Part shown: one piece after another, positions 34,222 to 44,600 of the stretch
How the letters are laid out: each line of letters begins with the position of its first letter
Numbering within the stretch: the stretch's first letter is position 1
NCBI GenBank assembly: GCA_934045905.1
Contig: OW203768.1
Location: forward strand, 16,024,316 to 16,088,315
Reading direction: 5' to 3'
DNA: 64,000 bases
Source of the DNA: Leuctra nigra
Taxonomy: Eukaryota; Arthropoda; Insecta; Plecoptera; Leuctridae
Position numbers and translations under genes: made by a program
The notes under the pieces: model-generated
Database searches by the model: none
Seen by the model: the letters and a program-made list of their open reading frames with translations, nothing else
What the model was told of the DNA's origin: nothing

Positions 34222-35020
34222 ATTCCATGAAGAATTGCGAAAGCTTCGTTCCAATCAGTCCAGCCGTTTTCGAGATATGGTATCACTTCCGGTTTTCAAA
34301 ATGGCGACTGAAATAACTGCCACCTAGAATTTATTTCTATAAATGTTATGTATCATTATAAGCCTTCTGAATATGTAGTTATTGTAGTAAGAGGTCATTT
34401 AAATCTAGATCTTCATTTTCATGACGTCATTTCCGGTTTCGGTAATAGTACATCTCTACTTTAACTATTGATATTCCATATAGACGACCGTCTGAATCAT
34501 TTGGCGCTAGTTTCATTCCGATCGGTTTAGCCGTTTTCGAGATATGACGTCACTTACGGTTTCAAAATGGCGACTACCGGTTGGTTTTATAAAAAGGCAC
34601 CTCAGACGCCAAAAGTGCACATGTGGTAAAAATTTCAGATCGATCGGCTAAGCCGTTTAGGTTGTGGCGGTGATTGCGGTATTTCCTGACCCTCTGAATC
34701 ATCATCATCATCATCTAAAGAAGATGAAAGTGATGTTATTTCACTGTTTTCACGGCCCTCTAGCTCGCAAATGGTATAGCCTATTGTTCCCAAATTTGGT
34801 ATATGTGGTGGGGTGGGCCATAGCTCAAAATTAAGATATTTCACAACAATGTGAGATTTTCCAATTTTATGATCCAGTAGGCCGAAAATGCCATGTTGTT
34901 GCTTACAGTAAAAGTAGTTGGTCTGCTCCTCATTTTATTAGGCATTTACGGTATGTTGAGTGAGTGTGAGTGTACAGTACGACTTGGCTGGGTGGAGCGA
35001 CCGCTCCACTAGATTAGATA
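34222..35020 (+). mobile_element. Repeat family Y (CCGCTCCACTAG end), copy 1
   Basis: Starts around 'attccatgaagaa' and contains 'ccgttttcgagatatg', 'tcacttccggttt' and 'gccctctagctcgcaaatgg'. It ends GGGTGGAGCGACCGCTCCAC plus TAG, where TGGAGCG/CGCTCCA makes a terminal hairpin ahead of CTAG. The hairpin plus CTAG could mean a second Helitron-like family. Non-coding. Confidence 0.6.
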
Positions 35021-35450
35021 AATATTTGATGAACATTTGATCGCTGGATTTTTTTTTTATTACGAAATCATTTACAAACGGGAAGTAGTCTTCCCACTGC
35101 CCAACCTATAGTCTCTCTTATTCGAAAATGATAAATTATGTTTAGATAATCATGGATATTTTCTTTTCTTTAAACCATAAATTATGTATTTAAGTATGCA
35201 GTTCTAACAAAATCAAAATCTCGATTAAAAAATATATCGTATTCAAAAAAAAAAATCACAAAAAAAATTTTACAACGCATTTTCTTCTTATATGGGCGGT
35301 GGGAAGTATTTATCCCACCAAATTTGTTAAGTGAAAATTAAAAAAAAAATAAAAAAAAAAAAGTGTCAACATGCTTTAAAAGTTATATAATTTACTAATT
35401 CGCTGTTGTCACTGGTTTCCATAAGCTCAAATAATTTGCCCGGGAAAGGG
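35021..35450. other. Right part of the piggyBac-like element
   Basis: AT-rich with homopolymer A runs and an internal 'ggcggtgggaagtattt' that echoes the left terminus. No gene. Confidence 0.5.
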
Positions 35451-35454
35451 TTAA

Positions 35455-36357
35455 GGTGGCTGGGTCGATCGACCATTTTTTCAGATAGTGTTCAATTTTG
35501 CTGTACTCACTCATTGGTATCCCCTAAACAACACTTCAAAAAATAAAACACTTCCCGTGTCTAGTTTTCGAGATAGGCGAATAAGAAAGCAGTATTTTCC
35601 CCATGTTATCTTATGGCAGGTTTCAAACATTTGCTACAAATGAAGATTCTAATTAATTGGCTCGATAGATTTTCAAAAAACCTATATAAGAAATAATCTT
35701 TGTTCTATTTACTTTCATTAAAAAAATATAAACCAATATCATCGTGTGCTAAATAAAAAGTTATAGGCGATTCAATTCAAATTGCGAATCAAGTCAAAAT
35801 ACTTTTGGCAACATGGGGGAGTGCTCATGGTAGTTAGAAGGCACTAAATACCTACTAAAGATACCTTGACTTTTCATGAAAGTAAACTCTAGGTGTAAGC
35901 TCAGCAAGCTCAGCCATCATGACTCCACACAAATCAAAATTTTCAAAGTACGATGTTGCCATATTGTACCGTATTGTTAAAATTTTAGATAATTCTTCAA
36001 TATCCAAATCAAAACTAACTTCTTTGGGGCAGTAATACTGCTCTAAATAATAAGATAACGTATAAATAACATTTAAATGTTGTCTATTTCAACTACCCAG
36101 TATATTATACAAGTAAATTATGTGCTAAAAGAATTTATAAACGTGATTTTTTACACTTAATAAATTAGTGAAAGCTCTCCAATACTTAAGAAAATCGATC
36201 GATAGTGTGTCAAAAAATCCAGATATGTTTACCTATCAAAAGTGAGTCAGAAATAGATTATTGATGCTTGTTGGACATTTAATTAGCAATAAATATTTAA
36301 AATAGTCAATAACAATCCCTTATTAATACTTTTAAAACAAGTAAAGGACACAAGTTA
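35455..36357. mobile_element. TTAA element related to 40565, right end missing
   Basis: Starts GGTGGCTGGGTCGATC directly after TTAA (35451-35454), and carries 'cccgtgtctagttttcgaga' and 'ccccatgttatcttatggca' as in the 40565 element. No right TIR found before the 5S-derived sequence, so it is truncated. Confidence 0.65.
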
Positions 36358-36645
36358 ACCCAACGGCTGGTGTAATGGATACCTCGGTTCTCGTCAGATC
36401 ACCGAGGTTAAGCAACATTGAGCGCAGTCGGTAGTTGGATGGGTGACCATTCAACTCTGCCTTGCCAGTTGCTGCCGTTGGGCCAGAGAGACTGGGGTGG
36501 TTGGGAGTTAGTGTAACGACACCCCTCCACCTGTTATCAGTCTCTCGACGGGCGTTACACCGTCCTTGGGATGGGACGTTTAAACCAGCAGGGCGCAGGG
36601 AGCTAACTACTCACTCGCTTGACATCCCCAGTTACGAATCCTCTA
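36358..36645 (+). mobile_element. 5S rRNA-derived SINE (SINE3-like) or 5S pseudogene
   Basis: 36380-36449 matches 5S rRNA closely: CGGTTCTCGTC, AGATCACCGAGGTTAAGCAA, then TTGGATGGGTGACC. This covers the internal A-box/intermediate/C-box promoter region. After it comes about 190 bp of non-5S sequence (cagagagactggggtggttg; caccgtccttgggatgggac), as in 5S-headed SINEs. The first ~40 bases of 5S are diverged. RNA polymerase III transcription is inferred from the family. Confidence 0.75.
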
Positions 36646-37418
36646 TTCCATGAAGAAAAGCGAAAGATTCGTTCCAATCGGTCCAGCCGTTTTCGAGATA
36701 TGGCATCACTTCCGGTTAGCAAAATGACGGCTGAAATCACTGCCACCTAGAATTTATTAATATAAATGTCTTGCATCATTAAGCCTTCTGAATATGTAGT
36801 TATTGTAGTAAGAGGTTATTTAAGTCTGATTCTTTATTTTTATGACGTCATTTCCGGTTTCGGTAACAGTAAATTTTTTAGGCTTTTTAATTTTCATATA
36901 TATGACTGTCCGAATCGTTTGACGCTAGTTTCGTTCCGATCGGTTTAGCTGGTTTCGAGATATAACGTCACTTCCGGTTTCAAAATGGCGGCTTCCGGTT
37001 GGTTTTATAAAAAGGCACCTCAGCCGCCAAAAGTGCACATGTGATAAAAATTTCAGATCGATCGGCTGAGCCGTTTAGGCTGTGGCGGTGACCGCGATGT
37101 TACCTGATAGAATCATCTGAAGAAGAAGAAGATGAAAGTGATGTAATTTCACGATTTTCACGGCCCTCTAGCTCGCAAATGGTATAACCTATTGTTGGCT
37201 CACTTGGAATATTTGGTAGGGTGGGCCATAGCTCCAAATTAAAATATTTCGCAACAATGTGATATTTCCCATTTTTGAGATCCAGTAGGCCGAAAATGCT
37301 ATGTTGTTGCTTACAGTAAAAGTGTTTGGTCTGCTCCTCAGTTTATTAGGCATTTACGGTATGTTGAGTGAGTGTGAGTGTACAGTACGACTTAGCTGGG
37401 TGGAGCGACCGCTCCACT
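36646..37418 (+). mobile_element. Repeat family Y, copy 2
   Basis: Collinear with 34222-35020 at high similarity, ending in the same GGTGGAGCGACCGCTCCACT plus AG. Its left end abuts the 5S-derived sequence. Confidence 0.65.
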
Positions 37419-38110
37419 AGATATCTACTTTAATTTTTATATTGTATGGTTTGCATTCCCGATGTTCTGCACAGAGCGAAGACACATTTTTAAACATTAT
37501 AAGTATAAAATCGTTAATATTCACGATACTTGCCATTGATACTAATTTCCATACATATGGGTTATTTATCAGTTGTGATTTATAAATTTTTAACAATTCC
37601 ATAAAATATGTATTTCTTTATTTCTTCATGGAGTATTTTTATTTTTCACGTAAACGATTAAACGTTAAATACAAACAAAAAGTTCTTAATATTGATGTAA
37701 TAAAATTTAAAATGTTATAGAATTCATCACTTGCCAGAATGTGTCGGGCGTCCTATGCCTGCGACCCCACCATATCATTTCCCCCTCCACCAGTATGACA
37801 TTGTGAACGCTGCAAAATGAAGATACACCCATTAAAAAACTACTTTTCCAGTGATACCAGTCGAGGGGAATAGGGAATAAAAAGTAAAGTAAATGCATGA
37901 TAAGGGAGAAGTCCATCTAAAACCTCATCCTAAGTCAGTCCTTGTTCCCCTCCTCTAGCAGTTTTTTTTTTATCTATGTGACCAGCCCAGTTCCCCGTGT
38001 TTTGCGGAAATAGAGCAAAGCCCCGTAGCACAAGTGCCCCACTACCAGCAGAGGGAGGAGTATTTCCCCTACTCCCCCGGTTTATTAGTACAAAAGTTTT
38101 CTCCCCCCCC
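37419..38110. other. Duplicated spacer upstream of lectin C
   Basis: Shares 'tatggtttg', 'ccagaatgtgtcgggcgtcc' and 'gaagatacacccatta' with the other lectin spacers, in the same order. A poly-C tract is at 38105-38122. No gene. Confidence 0.6.
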
Positions 38111-38164
38111 CCCCCCCCCCCCAACTGTGGTTTATATCGCGATACCAGACTTGCCCCACCCCCC

Positions 38165-38625
38165 ACCACCTTGTTCCCCCACTCCCCAGCTGTGGTATAT
38201 AACGTGACACCAGCCTTGTTCCCCCACTCCCCCAGCTGTGGTTTATAACATGCCACCAGCCTTGTTCCCCCACTCCCCCAGCTGTGGTATATAACGTGAC
38301 ACCAGCCTTGTTCCCCCACTCCCCCAGCTGTGGTATATAACGTGACACCAGCCTTGTTCCTCCAATCCCCCAGCTGTGGTATATAACGTGACACCAGCCT
38401 TGTTCCCCCACTCCCCCAGCTGTGGTATATAACGTGACACCAGCCTTGTTCCCCCACTCCCCCAGCTGTAGTATATAACGTGACACCAGCCTTGTTCCCC
38501 CACTCCCCCAGCTGTGGTATATAACGTGACACCAGCCTTGTTCCCCCACTCCCCCAGCTGTGGTATATAACATGACACCTTGTTCCCCCACTCACCCAGC
38601 TGTGGTATATAACGTGACACCAGCC
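38165..38625 (+). repeat. Promoter-proximal ~46-bp minisatellite, about 10 units
   Basis: Ten recognisable units (plus a decayed one at about 38122) lead into lectin C. Nearly all have CAGCTGTGGTATATAACGTG. They are more uniform than the 30110 array. Confidence 0.92.
38606..38612 (+). promoter_or_regulatory. TATA box of lectin C
   Basis: TATATAA in the last minisatellite unit, 43 bp before the ATG at 38649, with TCA about 31 bp downstream. Confidence 0.6.
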
Positions 38626-38648
38626 CGCCTCTGACATCAAAGTGCGCC

Positions 38649-41600
38649 ATGTTTCTCCAGCTTGTAGTCGTGCTCCTCGGCGTCTGGATGCCGTTGGTTC
38701 GAAGCCAGGCGGGCTCGGAGTGCGTCGAGGATCGAACTCAAGCTATCTCGGTGGTGTTGAACGGCGCGCGCAATCTCACGGGGAGCTGGATCTCTGAAGT
38801 AGGTGCAACAATATCTCTGATCTGTCATAAAACGTAGAAGTCTTAATTGCTGATGGTTCAGAAGAACGTTTTAACTTCATGGTAAGAACCTGGCATTTTT
38901 GTGATTTAGTCGGTATAGTAGTAGTCCACATGTCGGTAGTGGTATAGTCTACGCGTCCGTATAGTAGAAACTAGGTAGAAATGTCACATGTGTAATCTGA
39001 AGCTATTTGTTATTTCAGGGGTATAGATGCAAAAGTATCATCTCATTTTTTTTTAAATTCTTGACATGGAATTTCTATTTGGGTAGAGAGTTTTTATTTT
39101 TCCATCTGTAAAGTTCAAGAAAATAATATTCCCTTGCAAAACACGTATTTGAAACAGATTCCCACGGCTGTTGTTTAGGAAATGCAACTGTTTTTTCTTT
39201 TGACTCCGACGTATGCAAGTGGAATTTGGCTTAGTTTTGCAACTATTCCCTTCATTTGTGATAATAAGAAAGTCTCTGCATTGACTCAGGTGGTGCTGCG
39301 TCGCAGTGAGGAGCAGAGCAGCACTGCGCAGGCGCAGAAGTGGTCGGTGCAAGTGGAACCCAGGACATTCAAATGTGGCGCCGACAAAACAGCACTGGAA
39401 GTCAGCCTCACGTTCATTGGTCAGTTGATAATACACTTATGACCTATCTATACCTACCATGGATTTTTTTAGTTAATACTCCTTTTACATACGTAAAAAA
39501 GATTGATAACCCGTTTATTCGACTTTGTTTTGTAATTTTAAGTTGTAAATAAGCCAGTTTTATCAAATTAAGACGCCCAAAATAATTACTCTACATAAAA
39601 TAATATAAATTATATGTTAGACAATTAATATTTGAAATTTCGTTATTTCCAAGAGATGTGAAATTTCCTGTTTCATGGCAAGATTCCCCTTTTACAGTTT
39701 TTACCACAAAACTTCCTCCATTCCTATAAATTTCCCTGCGTCTGGAAACAATCAGGAAGTGATTAGTTTCTTCCGAGCTAGGACAATGGCAAGTCAAGAT
39801 GGCGCTCCATCGTTCGTCCACCAGTGCAGCCAGGCCTTGGAGTTTAGCAAGGCTTGCGTGATGTTGATGGTCGGATATGTTTAGTAAATACTGGGAAATT
39901 ATTAATTAAGCGAGCGTTACATACTACGGGACAGATATACCAAATTCTCTGCTTGTTTTTGTGTGTTTTGTATGCTCAAACCTTTCAACCAATTGATCTG
40001 ATTATACACACATTAATGTCATAAGAACGGTCTCGCGTAGTTGAGCGAGCGTAGCGAGCGTCACCACGGTACTCTTATGGCACTTTCTCTTTTTTTTTTT
40101 TTTTTTTTTTGTGGCTCACGCCCAGGTCTAACCGCTCAAGCAATCGATCTGAAATTTTGTACACATACTAACGTACTCTATGCGGTCCCTGGGATAATTT
40201 TTGAACGGGCTCCCGTGATTGGTCCAAATTTAAAAAAATTATCTTTCAATTGGTTGCTTCGATCAGTTTGAAATTTAGCAAAAACAACGCAACCAACATT
40301 GTACCCAATCATAAAAAGTTTCAGCAAAATCCTCCTATTGGTTCAAATTTAAAACCACTTTTTATGTGATTTTTGACATTTAAACAAGAACGGATTGACC
40401 GATCAACTTAAAACTTCGCGTGGTCATTGGTACCAACATTTTAGATATTTTTGCCAATTTTAAGTCTAATCTGTCGTTATTTTCAAAAGTGTTTTCATTT
40501 TAAGGTCATTTTATTCCATAGTCTTGAAAAATGTATACTAAATTGTCATCCCTGCCTTCTTTAAGGTGGCTCATCCAATCGGGCACATGCTCCAATTGAG
40601 CTTATATTTGGCACAATGATCAACATTAACGTTATACACAATATAGTAAAATTACAGCAACTTGTCGTGTCTAGATTTTGAGATATTTGCATTATAGTTC
40701 CCCATGTTATCTTATGGCAGCCATCGAAATCATGAGAGGTAAATGCTGTTTTTTGAAGTTTTGAATTTATTGGCGATCCCAAGTTTTGTCAGAAAACTGT
40801 TATATATATAGAAAATTACAGTTTGTATATAGAAAAAAATTAAAAATCAACCCTTCGTGTACTAATTTCGGAGATAACAGCATTTTAAGTTTGAATTTGA
40901 CATCTGACTTAGCACTATGTGGCAACATGGCAACCGAGATGCAAGGGGACTTTGGGCGGGAATATTTGAATGTCACTTCCAGCAAGTTTTCGTTTGTAGA
41001 TAGGTACATTATTGGTTTAGGATATTGATAGTCGCAAGTTATGTACAATTTTAATTTGTCAAAGTATGCAATATCTTATCTTAAAAAATCAATTTATTTA
41101 TATATTTTTTTATCCCCTAAGTAATTCATAGCAATTGAAATTCATAGCAATTCTGCAATTGAAATATTTTTTTAAAGAAAAAAATATTAATTTTATTATA
41201 AAATGTTACTATTATTTTGTAGGTATTGTATTATTTTATTAGTAGGTATTATAAAATAATTTTTAATATTTTTTATTGTCAATTTTTTTTTAATGTTAGC
41301 AAATTTTGAGTCTAGGTATTGAACAGATTAAAGAAGTCATTTTATTATTTGTCAAAAATGGAATATGAAAGGGATTCAGGAACAAAGATATTTTTACACA
41401 AGAGCGACAGCCAAATCAGCTTCCATTGACTTTGCACTTTTACTAAAATTACATCGGCAATCATGATTCTTCTTACCCCCACCACCGTTGCACATTCTGC
41501 AAGTCTTTATCCTTGTCCCGTAACTCAGAACCTTTCGAGAATGATGTCCCATTAAGGCTCCGTGTCCTAGAAAAAGAAATAGGTCCTCAGATTAAAATAA

Positions 41601-44600
41601 ATTTAACAGAAAGCGCACCTAAAACTCTTTCCACAGAGCATGTTTGGCATGCTTTTCCCAGTGGGTAAAACCAACTTGAAAAAACCTGTGTGTTTTTGAA
41701 GAAAAGTGGTCTAGTCAAAAAGAGACAAGAAATAAACAAAAAATATTTTATTTTAAAACTCCTGTCATAAGTAGGTAGCTACCTGGGAAATTGTAAAACA
41801 ATTTACCTAATAATGTTTGTATGCAGGTAAAATACAACATTTAAAAATATCTCGAGAGCAAAGGATTCTAGGTAAAAACTTCTGCATTTAATGAGTTACA
41901 AAAATTGGTTTTCAGTCCAGCGAAGATCATGATAGGTAGCAGATATTAGCTTGATGTTATTTCAAACTCTTAGATTAAAAACTAATTTATTCTATGAAAA
42001 TATATTTCATAATAAAGATATATTAACTTTGCAGATTAAAATAGCAGATTAACTACCTACTGTATAAAAGAAATAATCCTAGAATGAGAAATCATTTGAT
42101 TTGCATTACCTGACAAACTGTTGTATGTTTTGCCATTTCCTCGGCCTTGCCAGCCCATGTCATAAGACATGATGAGCCGCATTTTCTTTGGTTCATCCGA
42201 TTCATCCTTTTCCCTTTCTTCCGCTGGTTGTCTTCTTTTGGGTGTTGGCATGATTAGTGATGCTTGATGCGATTGACCTGGAAGTGGTGTCGAAGTTGCA
42301 GTAGCAGCAGCGCTGGGTTCGTTTTCCTGAAGCGACACATTACCGGAGTGGACGATTACAGACAGTGAATCTGTGACAGCTTGCAACGTTTGATGCGAAT
42401 GACCTGGAAGTGGTGTCGAAGTTGCAGTGGCAGCAGCGCTGGGTTCGTTTTCCTGAAGCGACACATTACCGGAGTGGACGATTACAGACAGTGAATCTGT
42501 GACAGCTTGCAACGTTTGATGCGAATGACCTGGAAGTGGTGTCGAAGTTGCAGTGGCAGCAGCGCTGGGTTCGTTTTCCTGAAGCGACTCATTACCGGAG
42601 TGGACGATTACAGACAGTGAATCTGTGACAGCTTGCAACGTTTGATGCGAATGACCTGGAAGTGGTGTCGAAGTTGCAGTGGCAGCAGCGCTGGGTTCGT
42701 TTTCCTGAAGCGACACATTACCGGAGTGGACGATTACAGACAGTGAATCTGTGACAGCTTGCAACGTTTGATGCGAATGACCTGGAAGTGGTGTCGAAGT
42801 TGCAGTGGCAGCAGCGCTGGGTTCGTTTTCCTGAAGCGACACATTACCGGAGTGGACGATTACAGACAGTGAATCTGTGACAGCTTGCAACGTTTGATGC
42901 GAATGACCTGGAAGTGGTGTCAAAGTTGCAGTGGCAGCAGCGCTGGGTTCGTTTTCCTGAAGCGACACATTACCGGAGTGGACGATTACAGACAGTGAAT
43001 CTGTGACAGCTTGCAACGTTTGATGCGAATGACCTGGAAGTGGTGTCAAAGTTGCAGTGGCAGCAGCGCTGGGTTCGTTTTCCTGAAGCGACACATTACC
43101 GGAGTGGACGATTACGGACAGTGAATCTGTGAGGGCAGCTTGCAACGTTTGATGCGATTGACTTGGAAGTGGTGTTGATGCATCTAGTTCTGTTAACTTC
43201 TTCTCAAGCTCTAGCATTTGTATGCACGAAGATTTAGCTACTCTCTCTAAAGCTGGTCCTACTTTCCTTTCATAGCGCTTGAGTAATCCTTCGCTTACTT
43301 GAGGGATATTTATGGCCGATAATAATGTGTTTAATTGTGTTGGTCCAATCCCCGAGTCAAGCATACCTGAAATCATAAATCAGATGTCAAGAAGAGAGTT
43401 GTTTGCCTTATTTTTGTTAAATTACAAAACTTAATTTTACAATACGCTCCTACCCATCTTATGATATAATAAATTACACTTCTGATACCTAGCACTAGTA
43501 CACACTGCAACGAATTTATTTTTACTAGGACTGCTCTTCACACCAGTAAAGTGTGGCTTTCCCAAAAGAGGGAAAGGTTAGGTAGGTAAATGTAAACTAA
43601 GCAAACTCACCTATCACAAGTTTGAGGTTAATGTCGAAGATTCGACGACCACCTTTCACAGATTCCTTGTCAGATGAAGTATGGACCTCCCTGACCACCC
43701 TACACTTCAAACATAAAACACGGAAAATGCTTCCCAGCCCGTATTTCGTCTCTTCAATTGCGTTTCTCAGTGAAAGAGCATGGTCACATGTGGAACACCA
43801 CAAATCCATTGCAAACAGTTCGAAATCTACAATTCTCCTACCACTTATTATAACTTTTGGTTTATACGGTGCTTCAGTCTTCTCTTTCTTTGTTTGATTA
43901 ACTAATAACTGCCGATTATGTTCTTTAATAGAAACAAAACCTTTCTTTCCATGAAAATACTTTCTTGATTCCGCCATCTTGAAACAGACTGGTCGAGAGG
44001 AAGAAGATGGGGGGCGGAGTCAAATAAATGCGACGTTGCTCCATGTTAGTTTGCCATTTGAACAACTGCTGTAGTCAGTAAAGCAACTGACTTTTATTAT
44101 TGACATTAAAATGCTTTTAATTTATTTAAAGTGAGTAAATTATATATATTAAAAGTTGAAACGTAATTTAAAGACAAGTTGTAGTCGGGTTTAAATTGTT
44201 TCATTATATAATAAGTCAGTAAATAATTAATGCAGTCTCTGCAATCTTCTAACAGTGCGATCGGGTGAGCCTCGTTAAGCTTCTGTTCCAAGGCAAGGCC
44301 TGTAGAGCAGCCAAGCTATCCACAATGTACAGTATAATGAAAGCATTTTTGAGCTAGCGCATAAAATCAGATGCAGTACGAAGGCCAAATCCTCTAATCT
44401 AGTGGAGCGGTCGCTCCACCCAGCCAAGTCGTACTGTACACTCACAGTCACTCAGCACACGGCAGAGAGATATATATAGATATACACTACACTATAGCAG
44501 AGGTATTCTCACTCCACCAATGAACGTGAAGCCTTTTCGACATGAGAAATATTGGAGTATCCCGGCATCGTTAGCGCATATATCTGCACTAGTGGTAAAA

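Larger units (their letters stand above)
33401..35450. mobile_element. piggyBac-like non-autonomous element
   Basis: Left end GCCTTTCCCGGGC and right end GCCCGGGAAAGGG are inverted. TTAA flanks at 33397-33400 and 35451-35454. Ends of the CCCTTT type with TTAA are typical of piggyBac. It contains a foldback (33672-34074) and a copy of the family described at 34222. No transposase. Confidence 0.75.
40565..44274 (-). mobile_element. TTAA-target transposon with Mutator-like gene
   Basis: TTAA at 40561-40564 and 44275-44278 flank a 3710-bp insertion. The homologous Helitron at about 56026 has the single TTAA (ccttctttaagcttctg), an exact empty site. The ends GGTGGCTCATCCAATCGGGC and the reverse complement of the right end (CGAGGCTCACCCGATCGC) are imperfect TIRs. 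The only gene is the three-exon Mutator-like one on the minus strand. Subterminal 'ccccatgttatcttatggca' links it to the elements at 24742 and 35455. Confidence 0.85.

Noticed and set aside
37930..38650. Similar repetitive minus-strand ORFs before lectin C, and a short one at 6883-7161
   Set aside because: Same minisatellite artefact; no start context, domain or splicing evidence.
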